Below, in pieces: positions 14,124 to 21,036 of a stretch of DNA of 22,896 bases. The translations under genes were made by a program, and so were the position numbers. How positions within the stretch are numbered: position 1 is the stretch's first letter; each line of letters opens with the position of its first letter. The stretch is from a virus, in the IMG/VR virus record IMGVR_UViG_3300018033_000004, positions 1 through 22,896 of that record. The stretch is one strand, 5' to 3'. The notes under the pieces are model-generated. The model was given only the letters and a program-made list of their open reading frames with translations, was not told where the DNA came from and ran no database searches.

Positions 14124-14213
14124 GTGAACCCTCACTTCGTTTCGGGTCCGCGCTATACACAGTGGAAGCACGCCTAATGCTTCAAGTTCGCGCCCGATCT
14201 CTTGTGAGGGCGC
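14124..14213 (+). repeat. Family A repeat, copy 4, between 30-bp direct repeats
   Basis: The copy starts (G)TGAACCCTCAC and ends GTGAGGGCGC. It lies between identical 30-bp sequences at 14094-14123 and 14233-14262. A 15-bp repeat, TGACAGGACGTCCCC, occurs at 14216-14230 and 14270-14284. Confidence 0.8.
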
Positions 14214-14334
14214 CCTGACAGGACGTCCCCTCTCCATCGGCCCAGTCCTCGTACTGTTCGCAATCGTCTTGACAGGACGTCCCCCGTTCCGACTTCCAGC
14301 GGCTCGGACATATGTTGCGCCAGGGACAGTCCAT
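14182..14334 (-). CDS. Small Cys-rich ORF interrupted by repeat A
   Basis: The 50-aa frame starts MDCPWRNICPSRWKSERG, with GAGGA eight bases before the ATG supplied by a family C unit. After CEQYEDWADGEGTSCQ it runs into repeat A, which provides the last residues and the stop. The segment CEQYEDWADG recurs after the repeat, followed by KD and a stop (about 14089-14124, same strand). The uninterrupted gene was therefore probably about 36 codons and overlapped the 67-aa gene. Four cysteines in the first 26 residues suggest metal binding. Possibly now non-functional. Confidence 0.5.
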   Translation of the reverse strand: MDCPWRNICPSRWKSERGTSCQDDCEQYEDWADGEGTSCQGALTRDRART

Positions 14335-14414
14335 TGCTCAGTCCTCAGTCTTCAGTCCTTTTCATACTCAGTCCTCGCGTTTCGCGCAGTCCTCAGTCCT
14401 CGCGTCTCGCGCAC
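14335..14414 (-). repeat. Family C array with CGCGAAACGCG-type spacers
   Basis: CTGAGGA units are broken by short GCGCGA(A/G)ACGCGAGG spacers. No gene is seen here. It lies between the lipoprotein stop and the Cys-rich ORF start. Confidence 0.65.
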
Positions 14415-14753
14415 TCACTTTTTCGCCGGCTCAACCACGGTAGTCGCGGCAGGTAAAAGCTCACCCACAACTGGCGTCATTACAGCCGCCGTCCCGGTCG
14501 ATGCGGCTGCGGCCTTCAAGACATCATGAACAGTGCCGGTAGTGCTGATGTCAGACGGGTGCTGAAGCACGCCATTCTCATCGTAGCGATCGATGGTTAT
14601 GGCCTCATCACCCAGAATGCCAATCTTGTTATTGCCGACAACATAGGTTTTCGTTTTGCCGGCCACCGTCACTGGATGCGCTGTAAACGGGTTTGTGGAG
14701 GCGCACCCCCCCAGGGCGATGCCCACAATCAAAATCAAAACTGTCAGTCGCAT
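14415..14753 (-). CDS. Lipoprotein, 112 aa
   Basis: The start at 14753 is chosen because GGGAG precedes it and the protein then begins with a lipoprotein signal: MRLTVLILIVGIALGGCAS, lipobox ALGGC. A longer reading to 14843 would overlap the previous gene. The mature part mentions no known family; it has KTYVVGNNKIGILGDEAITI and an Ala/Val-rich C-terminus. Phage lipoproteins can block superinfection or serve as outer spanins, but this is too long and not Pro-rich enough for a typical spanin. Function unknown. Confidence 0.65.
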   Translation of the reverse strand: MRLTVLILIVGIALGGCASTNPFTAHPVTVAGKTKTYVVGNNKIGILGDEAITIDRYDENGVLQHPSDISTTGTVHDVLKAAAASTGTAAVMTPVVGELLPAATTVVEPAKK

Positions 14754-14757
14754 TCGA

Positions 14758-15045
14758 TTACTCCCTATTCCATCCGACCATAGGATTCCGGCAATCGGGA
14801 CGCCGGTAATTCGATACCTTCGCCCTGACGTCCATAGCTTCAACTGCCCATTCCCTACCCCTTACAGCATCTTCGGCTATTGGATTTGTGGATGCTGTAT
14901 AGTCCGAGCGCGTTGTCATAAAGACTGAATCGCCGAGATAGGTCCACAGCGCGCAGATCTCATGGTCGGAGAGTTTCGAGATGCATTCCCGGAAAAGAGC
15001 AGCGCCTGCCCGATCCCCTATCTCCTCGGGGTCATCTAGTCGCAT
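14758..15045 (-). CDS. Hypothetical protein, 95 aa
   Basis: This acidic helical protein starts MRLDDPEEIGDRAGAALFRE. It overlaps the upstream gene by 10 bases and ends 4 bases before the lipoprotein start, so it is part of a coupled run. Its start context AATCGAATGCGACT is repeated at the lipoprotein start, hinting at a local duplication. Function unknown. Confidence 0.6.
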   Translation of the reverse strand: MRLDDPEEIGDRAGAALFRECISKLSDHEICALWTYLGDSVFMTTRSDYTASTNPIAEDAVRGREWAVEAMDVRAKVSNYRRPDCRNPMVGWNRE

Positions 15046-15368
15046 TCGATTCCCCTCTTAGCCATACTCTGAATGAGCGTCAGCCGAACCTTGAGCCCGT
15101 TTGCCTTCTTGTTCAGCCGCTCGGATTCGGCTTTATAGAAGTCCCGCTCGTTCACAACCTGCCCAAGCATCTCCATGCGCTCCGGAAGAGGCAACCTGTG
15201 TTTCCCGTCGCACCACGAGCAATCAAACTCCCCGTTATTGCGCAATGCGGCGCAGAATTGCTCCCAGGAAAGGCGCGCATCGTATCTGCACGGTTTGGCC
15301 GCTTTAGATTCCGCGCAATGATACGAAACGTCCAGCATCCGGACTGGTGTTGGTTCGGGCTTATTCAT
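15036..15368 (-). CDS. Hypothetical protein with two CxxC-like pairs
   Basis: The start at 15368 (110 aa) is preferred because its ATG overlaps the end of the upstream gene (GATGAATAA); the reading to 15410 would overlap by 50 bases. A Cys-rich segment (FDCSWCDGKHRLP) could bind zinc, followed by a coiled-coil region (LGQVVNERDFYKAESERLNK). It resembles small phage proteins of unknown role. Confidence 0.6.
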   Translation of the reverse strand: MNKPEPTPVRMLDVSYHCAESKAAKPCRYDARLSWEQFCAALRNNGEFDCSWCDGKHRLPLPERMEMLGQVVNERDFYKAESERLNKKANGLKVRLTLIQSMAKRGIECD

Positions 15369-15564
15369 CCCCGTGCGCGCCCGGAGCCGGGATTTCCTTT
15401 TCGATTTCATCCACGAGCTCGTGAGGGGCTTCCTCGATGCTTTTCAGCAAGTCGTCTGCTTCCTGGAGGAGTTCCGTGTGGATCCCATTACCTGCCTCGT
15501 GATGCTGGCGCACGGCCGCCACGAGCCTTTTGAAAACGCCGAGAGGTTTGTTCTCTTCTTCCAT
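15361..15564 (-). CDS. Hypothetical acidic protein, 67 aa
   Basis: This helical acidic protein starts MEEENKPLGVFKRLVAAVRQ. It is the first of four overlapping small genes (15564 to 14415). Function unknown. Confidence 0.6.
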   Translation of the reverse strand: MEEENKPLGVFKRLVAAVRQHHEAGNGIHTELLQEADDLLKSIEEAPHELVDEIEKEIPAPGAHGDE

Positions 15565-15576
15565 TGAATTCTCCAG

Positions 15577-15739
15577 CTAGGGGTTTAGACTGAAGGGGCT
15601 TAGGGGTGAACCCTCACTTCGTTCAGGTTCGCGCTAACACTTCGAACCCATGTTAGATGCTTCAAGTTCGCGCCCGATCTGTTGTGAGGGCGCAGGTATT
15701 ACCTAAAAGCCTTCAGCCTATCTTTTGCTTCAAGCCTAC
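15577..15739 (-). repeat. Family B hairpin split by a family A copy
   Basis: The two halves of the B hairpin (15577-15606 and 15695-15739) are separated by an 88-bp A copy at 15607-15694. Removing A restores a normal B element. Confidence 0.75.
15607..15694 (+). repeat. Family A repeat, copy 5, nested in family B
   Basis: Starts TGAACCCTCAC, ends GTGAGGGCGCAG. TTAGGGG lies left of it and GTATTACCTAAAAG to the right. Confidence 0.8.
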
Positions 15740-16125
15740 TTGGCCGACTGAATTGCAGACCCTACCGCGTTGCTGGCCGCAACCACGTTGGTTTCGACCA
15801 CCTTGGCGGCGGCTACCGCATCGGCTTCCGTGAGAGTCCCCGCCTGGTAACCTGTGACGGTTGTGGCCAGCGTATTTACTGCGTTATTCGCGTCGGTGAC
15901 GGCGGTCGTAACCTTGCCGATAGTCTCGGTGTCGTTTTTAAAGACGGCGCCGACCACGGGCAGGGCATTGATGAGACCCTTTTCAAAATTCTGCCAGTAG
16001 GTGAGTACTTCACTCCAGTTGACCGATTCAACCGCCGTCACCACCTTGGCCTCTTCGGTTTTGAGCCACGCGCAGCCGGTAAAGCACAGCGCTACGATCA
16101 CCAGAATTCCGATAAACTTTTTCAT
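15736..16125 (-). CDS. Lipoprotein, 129 aa
   Basis: A lipoprotein signal (MKKFIGILVIVALCFTGCAW, lipobox CFTGC) is followed by a helical Ala/Val/Thr-rich mature part (TTAVTDANNAVNTLATTVTG). It lies between two family B repeats, in the head-gene region. Repeating alanine-rich helices suggest a membrane-associated bundle. Function unknown; superinfection exclusion is one possibility. Confidence 0.7.
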   Translation of the reverse strand: MKKFIGILVIVALCFTGCAWLKTEEAKVVTAVESVNWSEVLTYWQNFEKGLINALPVVGAVFKNDTETIGKVTTAVTDANNAVNTLATTVTGYQAGTLTEADAVAAAKVVETNVVAASNAVGSAIQSAK

Positions 16126-16138
16126 CTCATTCTCCTTG

Positions 16139-16240
16139 TTAGGGGCTTAGGGGATTAGGCTGAAGGGGCTTAGGCAAAACAATCGGTCCGGAAGTCTTGC
16201 CTAATAGCCCTCAGCCTTTCAGTTGCTTCAGCCTGCTCTT
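16139..16240 (-). repeat. Family B hairpin repeat, longer variant
   Basis: The arms GGCTGA(A/G)GG...CTTAGGC and GCCTAATAGCCCTCAGCC are separated by a longer loop than in other copies. It starts right after the stop of the 194-aa gene. Confidence 0.7.
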
Positions 16241-16825
16241 CTAGCTGTTATCTTCCTCCCACTCCACCTCGTACCCGAACGTCCCCGACCCCAGGCCCGT
16301 GATCGTGTTGTAGACCTGGATCACGTCTGCGGTCCCTCGAAGGATCAAAGGCTTGTCGTTGTTGAGACAGAAGTCCCACACAACCGGCATGGCGATATTG
16401 GTTGCCGCCGGAGCCATGACGCCCATGTAGCGCGCACCCATGATCGCGTGAGTTGTCCCGTAGGTGGCCGCAGCGGTGTAGTAGTTGATCACCGCCGTGG
16501 CCGTAACATCCTTGGTGTCATGGACACCGATTGCGCCCACGTTGGCCGAACCGCTGCCTGAAACAGTCGTCGATCTCATGAGTTCGAGTTCGGTGAAAAA
16601 CTTCGTGGCGCATTGACCCCACACGACGATCTTCTTCACCCTGACCGTCATCGTCGCGGACCCGACGATTTCCACCAGGACCGCAGCCGCAGTAGAATAA
16701 AACGTCTGACCTGCCGCTCCGGAACGATAGGTGTACTTATTACTTTCCTCGGTGACCAACACTCGCCCGGTGTTGTCCGGCACGAACTGGTTGGTCAAAA
16801 CATTCGATTGAAAATTTACTGCCAT
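16241..16825 (-). CDS. Hypothetical virion protein, 194 aa
   Basis: This beta-rich protein starts MAVNFQSNVLTNQFVPDNTG and ends GTFGYEVEWEEDNS, with a strong AGGAGG site before its ATG. It lies in the head module downstream of the capsid genes. Composition (Thr/Ala/Val-rich, almost no long helices) and position fit a capsid decoration or head-tail protein. No family recognised. Confidence 0.65.
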   Translation of the reverse strand: MAVNFQSNVLTNQFVPDNTGRVLVTEESNKYTYRSGAAGQTFYSTAAAVLVEIVGSATMTVRVKKIVVWGQCATKFFTELELMRSTTVSGSGSANVGAIGVHDTKDVTATAVINYYTAAATYGTTHAIMGARYMGVMAPAATNIAMPVVWDFCLNNDKPLILRGTADVIQVYNTITGLGSGTFGYEVEWEEDNS

Positions 16826-16861
16826 CAGAAACCTCCTTTTTAGGGACTTAGGCTGAAGGGG

Positions 16862-16950
16862 TGAACCCTCACTTGGTTCGGGTTCGCGCTAACACTTGGA
16901 GCCCATGTTAAACGCTTCAAGTTAGCGCCCGATCTGCTATGAGGGCGCAG
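16862..16950 (+). repeat. Family A repeat, copy 6, joined to a B half and a C array
   Basis: A 5' half of B (16842-16861, TAGGGACTTAGGCTGAAGGGG) is split here as CTTAGGCTGAAGGGG, then A, then GTAGTTACTCAGTCC units. It separates the 194-aa gene from the 83-aa gene. Confidence 0.8.
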
Positions 16951-16955
16951 GTAGT

Positions 16956-16988
16956 TACTCAGTCCTCAGTCCTCAGTCCTCAGTCCTA
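16956..16988 (-). repeat. Family C 7-bp array
   Basis: About four CTGAGGA units (minus strand) lie just after the stop of the 83-aa gene. Confidence 0.75.
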
Positions 16989-16992
16989 TGTT

Positions 16993-17244
16993 CTAGCCGC
17001 TCGCCTCCATGCCAGATTTGATCCCCTGGGGGCTGGCGCCGAAGTCGGCTATCTTGTCAACGATTTCGTGCGTGGACATCTCATGGTTAACAAAGCCGGT
17101 CTTTTTGAAAGCCGTCCTTGCCGCTGCGTCCATCGGCTGCATGTGAGGCCCCGGGATAACCTCGTCTCCAACTTCGACCGTTTCCCCCGGCTCCCATAAC
17201 CGCTCATGGATGTACGCCCGCTCCAACAGTTTGTACTTCGCCAT
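16993..17244 (-). CDS. Hypothetical head-module protein, 83 aa
   Basis: The protein starts MAKYKLLERAYIHERLWEPG and has a beta-rich first half (GETVEVGDEVIPGPHMQP). Small proteins of this form often follow capsid genes in podoviruses. A GGAGTGAG site precedes the ATG. Function unknown. Confidence 0.65.
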   Translation of the reverse strand: MAKYKLLERAYIHERLWEPGETVEVGDEVIPGPHMQPMDAAARTAFKKTGFVNHEMSTHEIVDKIADFGASPQGIKSGMEASG

Positions 17245-17259
17245 CGCTCACTCCGTTCG

Positions 17260-17334
17260 CAGGCTGAAGGGGATTAGGCCGAAGGGGTTTAGGTACTGCC
17301 TAAAAGCCTTCAGCCTATCCCTTGCTTCAGCCTC
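17260..17334 (-). repeat. Family B hairpin repeat
   Basis: GGCTGAAGGCTTTTAGGCAG pairs with CCTAAACCCCTTCGGCC. It begins directly after the stop of the Bbp16-like gene. Confidence 0.75.
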
Positions 17335-17880
17335 CTAAAGGTACTGGTTGCTGTAGCCGCTCCGGTAACCCAGGCCTGGTCCGAGCGCCGTCTTGTCGAT
17401 CACGATGAAAGCCGCGATCGCGCCGGCGGTCATGTTCGCGGTGCCCACCACGTAGTTCATTTGGATGAACTTGGGCAGGGCCGATCCTGTTGCCGCACTT
17501 GGCGTCATGGGCGGAACCTTGATTCTCAAAAGCTCGGTGCCGGCGGTAAGGGCCGTCAGCGCATAGGCGATGCTCTGCGCCACCGTGACAAAGCTTCCCG
17601 GAGATCCGGAACTGTCAGGCGCATACTGCAACTGCACCTGGAGCGTGCTGCTTGAACCGGTGAAAGCGGTCGTCACCATTACGACCAGCTCCAGATCGTC
17701 TCCGATGCCGATGTCTCGGCCATATCCGCTCGCGCTCGATGCAAGCTGGCTCGTGTCGAGAATGTTGGCCGAAGAAGTCGAGCCGACTGTGAAAGTGGAT
17801 CCGGAACTCACCGCGGTCCCGGAAAAAGCGCCGGCCGAAGAGACGGCGCCGTCCAAAAGTAAAAGTCCATCCATTATCAT
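17335..17880 (-). CDS. Bbp16-like capsid cement/decoration protein
   Basis: This 181-aa protein follows the major capsid gene. It matches the Bbp16 pattern known from Bordetella phage BPP-1, where the protein stabilises the capsid: MIMDGLLLLDGA start, GRDIGIGDDLELVVMVTTAF, LQVQLQYAPDSSGSPGS, and FIQMNYVVGTANMTAG then AIAAFIV near the end. It has an AAGGAGA site before the ATG. Identification is from conserved blocks remembered for the family, and gene order agrees. Confidence 0.8.
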   Translation of the reverse strand: MIMDGLLLLDGAVSSAGAFSGTAVSSGSTFTVGSTSSANILDTSQLASSASGYGRDIGIGDDLELVVMVTTAFTGSSSTLQVQLQYAPDSSGSPGSFVTVAQSIAYALTALTAGTELLRIKVPPMTPSAATGSALPKFIQMNYVVGTANMTAGAIAAFIVIDKTALGPGLGYRSGYSNQYL

Positions 17881-17895
17881 GACAAAATCTCCTTG

Positions 17896-17968
17896 TAGGG
17901 GCTTAGGCTGAAGGGGCTTAGGGGCTTAGGTACTGCCTAAAAGCCTTCAGCCTTTCCCTTGCTAAAGC
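17896..17968 (-). repeat. Family B hairpin repeat
   Basis: Hairpin directly after the major capsid stop. Its right arm contains a duplicated GGGGCTTAGG unit. Confidence 0.75.
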
Positions 17969-19015
17969 CTAAGTGAGTGCCGTTTCGGTATTGAGCAATT
18001 GATCACACGTCCGGATCGGAATGCCTCTGAACGTGGTCACGGGCTTTCCGTCGAACTCTTCCATCCTCAAGAGCACGTTGCTCTTGTTCACCGCCTGGAT
18101 GTCCAGCCAGGTCGAAATAGCACGGTTGCAGTAAAACCCGGCCTGCCCCATGGTGAGCTGCGGTTCGCCGTTCTGGCCGCTTGTCTGCACGTTGCCCGCG
18201 CGTGCGGGCTGAATCGGCAGCCTGTGAATCGCGCGGATCATGAGGTTTATGAGGTTTGGAGGAGTCCCGCCCGAAAGAGTCGACACGTCGATGTTGCAGA
18301 TCCGGACCGCATACCGCCAATCCTTCACTACGATGCCTGCATCCCATTTGTAATGGGTCCGCCAGGCGTAGTAGGGGTTGCTGTTCGAATCGTAGACAGG
18401 CGTTTTTCCCATGTCTTCCTGCCGGAAGCCCGCTTTCTGGCCCTTGGGGAAAATCCCGTGAACCGACATCGGCCCCCACATGATGAGCCACATCGACGTG
18501 CACGTGCTCGATGTTCCGCCGGCGTTAATGACGTTATTGGCGGTCTGGGAGTTCGAAGTCGATATGCTCGGATACCTCGGCGCAAGTCCCATGAAGGCCG
18601 CAGGCGTCGAAGTGATGTTGTTATAGAAAATCGTGGCCGCCATCTGCTGATTCATGCCCTCGAGGAAGGCGAGCTCCTCGGAGAGTCTGAAGGCGCGGTC
18701 GTTTCCGGCGAGTGCCACCAGGTCAACATCGATGTCCGAATAGGTCTCGAGCATGCCGCAGGACTCGGTGATCTGCGCGGTTGTCGATTTGCCCCTGGGC
18801 ACGCCTTGATTGAGCAAGCGCCAGTAAGCGGAAGGCAGTCCGGTTCTGATCGTGGTCTTGTGCCCGGTCGGAAGGTTTCCCTCCACCCAGAGCATGTCGT
18901 CCAGGATCTCGTTTGTCTGGGAAAGTAGATTGATGATCTGGGCGATTTTGCCGTCGTCGTCAATCCGCTTCGCCCAATCCACCAGTGTCAATGCAACAGG
19001 TCCTATAGTCGCCAT
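17969..19015 (-). CDS. Major capsid protein
   Basis: This 348-aa protein lies right after the scaffold gene and has the opening of BPP-1-like podovirus coat proteins: LTLVDWAKRIDDDGKIAQII, then LLSQTNEILDDMLWVEGNLP and HKTTIRTGLP. These are followed by LEGMNQQMAATIFYNN. It forms the icosahedral head (HK97-type fold by family knowledge). An AAAGGAG site precedes the ATG. The length is usual for the family and nothing looks broken. Confidence 0.88.
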   Translation of the reverse strand: MATIGPVALTLVDWAKRIDDDGKIAQIINLLSQTNEILDDMLWVEGNLPTGHKTTIRTGLPSAYWRLLNQGVPRGKSTTAQITESCGMLETYSDIDVDLVALAGNDRAFRLSEELAFLEGMNQQMAATIFYNNITSTPAAFMGLAPRYPSISTSNSQTANNVINAGGTSSTCTSMWLIMWGPMSVHGIFPKGQKAGFRQEDMGKTPVYDSNSNPYYAWRTHYKWDAGIVVKDWRYAVRICNIDVSTLSGGTPPNLINLMIRAIHRLPIQPARAGNVQTSGQNGEPQLTMGQAGFYCNRAISTWLDIQAVNKSNVLLRMEEFDGKPVTTFRGIPIRTCDQLLNTETALT

Positions 19016-19091
19016 TAGTCGCTCCTTTTAGTCGCTTCAAAGGACAGGACTGCGTGCTGAGTGCTGAGGACTGAGTAAAACCACTCATATC

Positions 19092-19181
19092 TGCGGCCTC
19101 GCAAAAGATCAGACGCGAACTTGAAGCGTTTTACGCGCTTCCTCAATGTTTACCCGCGAACCCGCAACGCAGTGAGGGTTC
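19092..19181 (-). repeat. Family A repeat, copy 7 (inverted), in scaffold-capsid spacer
   Basis: The 19016-19208 spacer holds this inverted A copy, flanked on the right by C units oriented as usual (19181-19211) and on the left by C units in the opposite orientation (19056-19078). Confidence 0.8.
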
Positions 19182-19208
19182 AGTCCTGAACAACTCAGTC
19201 CTCAGTCC

Positions 19209-19925
19209 TCAGTCCTGCTTTTCTTCCATCTTGGGGTACATTGCGTTCAGGAAATCCTTACCCTTGTTCACCGGTCCACCGGTCAAACTCCCCGGCTCCT
19301 TCAAAAGATTTCCCATCCTCACGAAGAACTTCACCATGGCGGGGTTATTGCCCGCGCCCGTCATGTTTAGAGCGTCCCGCAGAGCCGCGGCTTCGGCATC
19401 GTTTTTGACAAACGGATTTGACTCGCCAGGCTGGAACACCAGCGCGGCGGTCTTTACGGAATCCTGGAACTTTGTTCCACCGATTTCCGGGTCCGCTTTC
19501 ACATCGGCCTGCCACTTGGTCTGCATCTCCGACCACGCCTTGTACGGGGCCTCGGTCAGAGCCTTTATCCTGTCCCCTCCGAAACTGAGCAGCTTCTGGG
19601 CTTGCTCCTGAGTAAGGTCCAGCTCTTTTGCCAGCCCCTTGAACTCAGTCGCGCTCGCTTCATCGAGGCTTGTGCCCTCGGGCATTGTGAATTCCGCATA
19701 TTCCGCCGGCGCTTTGGGCTCCGGTTTCTTCTCCTCTTCACCCTCTTTGGGTTTCTCTTCGCCTTCAGGCGGTTTCTGTTCACCCTCAGGTGGCTTTTGC
19801 TCACCCTCGGGAGGTTTCTGCTCGCCTTCAGGAGGTTTCTGATCTCCGCCAACCAGGGAAGGAGGAGGATTTATTCCCGCCGCGAGAGCGGGCGCTGTTC
19901 CTGCATTTCCTTCAGCTTCTGGCAT
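19209..19925 (-). CDS. Capsid scaffolding protein
   Basis: This 238-aa acidic protein directly precedes the capsid gene. It has a Pro/Glu-rich start with four copies of the 7-residue unit QKPPEGE, then AEYAEFTMPEGTSLDEASAT and LAKELDLTQEQAQKLLSFGG, typical of podovirus scaffolds. NPAMVKFFVRMGNLLKEPG near the end is also typical. It ends NAMYPKMEEKQD, and its stop lies inside a family C repeat. It should fold the procapsid and then leave. It overlaps the HNH gene by 14 bases. Confidence 0.83.
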   Translation of the reverse strand: MPEAEGNAGTAPALAAGINPPPSLVGGDQKPPEGEQKPPEGEQKPPEGEQKPPEGEEKPKEGEEEKKPEPKAPAEYAEFTMPEGTSLDEASATEFKGLAKELDLTQEQAQKLLSFGGDRIKALTEAPYKAWSEMQTKWQADVKADPEIGGTKFQDSVKTAALVFQPGESNPFVKNDAEAAALRDALNMTGAGNNPAMVKFFVRMGNLLKEPGSLTGGPVNKGKDFLNAMYPKMEEKQD

Positions 19926-20346
19926 GTCTTTCCCTTTCCATCTTTGCTGTGACTAAAAAGTTATACAGGGCCGGGTCTTGCTTTCTTACGGCCTCTAAAA
20001 TCTGCCGGTCCGGACTTTTCCTGTGTTCGTCGCACTCCTCGCGCACGTCCTTGTTGAAATCCTTCCAGTCCCCGCTGTGGCCGTGGAAGAGATGGCAATT
20101 CAAATATCCGCCCTCTTCGCAAAGCGTGATCAGGTTGAAATCTTCGAGTTCAAGCCCCGGATGAACGTGGAAGGGCACGATGTGGTGCACCTGGAGCTTT
20201 CCACCGTTTTCTTTTTTAGCTCCGCACCACTGGCACTCCGGCTCTTTTTCCAGGTGTTCCTGCTCAATCTTGTGCCATTTCGGGCTTCGAAGCTTGGCTA
20301 CCTTGCCCTTGATTACGTCGTGGATATACTTGAGGTGTCTTTGCAT
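19912..20346 (-). CDS. HNH endonuclease
   Basis: This 144-aa protein has a zinc pair CQWC, then LQVHHIVPFHVHPGLELEDF, NLITLC and GYLNCHLFHGH, which match the His-Asn-His nuclease core with its second Cys pair. HNH proteins near phage packaging genes can assist terminase, but free-standing HNH genes are also homing endonucleases. Here it sits between the Bbp19-like and scaffold genes rather than beside a terminase. It overlaps the scaffold gene by 14 bases. Confidence 0.85.
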   Translation of the reverse strand: MQRHLKYIHDVIKGKVAKLRSPKWHKIEQEHLEKEPECQWCGAKKENGGKLQVHHIVPFHVHPGLELEDFNLITLCEEGGYLNCHLFHGHSGDWKDFNKDVREECDEHRKSPDRQILEAVRKQDPALYNFLVTAKMERERHARS

Positions 20347-20372
20347 TGCCGAATCCCTCTCCGTGCCCTCTG

Positions 20373-20460
20373 TGCGGCCTCATAAAAGATCGGCCGCGAA
20401 CTGGAAGCATCCTACGCGCTTCCGCAGTCGTCACCGCGAACCCGAACGTTGTGAGGGTTC
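20373..20460 (-). repeat. Family A repeat, copy 8 (inverted)
   Basis: Starts TGCGGCCTCATAAAAGATCG and ends TGTGAGGGTTC. It lies just upstream of the HNH gene. Confidence 0.8.
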
Positions 20461-20485
20461 CTGTGGTGAAGCTTTTATGCCCAAA

Positions 20486-20527
20486 GAAAAAGCCCGCCTT
20501 CCGCTGTGCACAGAAAACGGGCTTTCT
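20486..20527 (-). terminator. Rho-independent terminator
   Basis: The arms AAAGCCCG (20488-20495) and CGGGCTTT (20518-20525) enclose a loop that contains the palindrome CTGTGCACAG. On the minus strand the stem ends in CGGGCTTTTTC, giving a T-run. It lies between the Bbp19-like gene and the HNH gene, so it may separate two transcripts. The 20347-20685 stretch holds no convincing gene. Confidence 0.65.
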
Positions 20528-20610
20528 CAATTCGGGCTGCGCCAGCCGGTGGCCGCCGGGACGCAAAGGTTGTCAGGAATTTTCGCTAAATTTTATCTGT
20601 GTCTATCCGT

Positions 20611-20697
20611 GAACCCTCACTTTGTTGCGGGTTCGCGCTATCCGAACGAACCCTTGTCTGATGTTTCAAGTTCGCGCCCGATCTTTTAGGAGGGCGC
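20611..20697 (+). repeat. Family A repeat, copy 9, forming the end of a gene
   Basis: Starts TGAACCCTCAC, ends AGGAGGGCGC. Its right end encodes the last residues (APS) and the stop of the Bbp19-like protein. Confidence 0.8.
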
Positions 20698-21030
20698 ATC
20701 CGTGTCTGCTTTTGCCTTCTCCTCCTGTTGCGCTTCCACCACCATCTTCATGTAAAGCTCCGGACTCAACCTCGTGATCTCCGCCATCAAATGATTGCCA
20801 ATGTCCCGCCTGCCTTCATTGAAGGCCATGATCAGGGCATCGGTTGAAAATGAAAGCCGAAACGCCCCGCAGCGAGTAAGCAAACCCCACATCCACATGC
20901 GCCCTTCCGGCTCGCCCATGAGCTTTCTAAGAGCCGCTTTCTTTTGCAGATCGCGGGTCTTTTGGCTTTTCTGCCTTTTATTGACCTGCGCCGCATCGCC
21001 GGCGTTATATTCTTCCTGCTTTTCGCTCAT
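20686..21030 (-). CDS. Bbp19-like phage protein
   Basis: This 114-aa protein contains the block GEPEGRMWMWGLLTRCGAFR followed by AFNEGRRDIGNHLMAEI, the signature of the Bbp19 family from Bordetella phage BPP-1, encoded near the portal gene. Its role is unknown. A Lys/Gln-rich N-terminus (VNKRQKSQKTRDLQKKAAL) precedes the block. The C-terminus ends within a family A repeat. Confidence 0.8.
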   Translation of the reverse strand: MSEKQEEYNAGDAAQVNKRQKSQKTRDLQKKAALRKLMGEPEGRMWMWGLLTRCGAFRLSFSTDALIMAFNEGRRDIGNHLMAEITRLSPELYMKMVVEAQQEEKAKADTDAPS

Positions 21031-21036
21031 CAGCTT

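Noticed and set aside
17999-18928. Plus-strand reading frame of 309 codons
   Set aside because: It is antisense to the major capsid gene, with a composition typical of a shadow frame.
20264-20566. 100-codon minus-strand frame upstream of the HNH gene
   Set aside because: It runs through a terminator hairpin and a repeat A copy and overlaps the HNH gene; composition is not protein-like.
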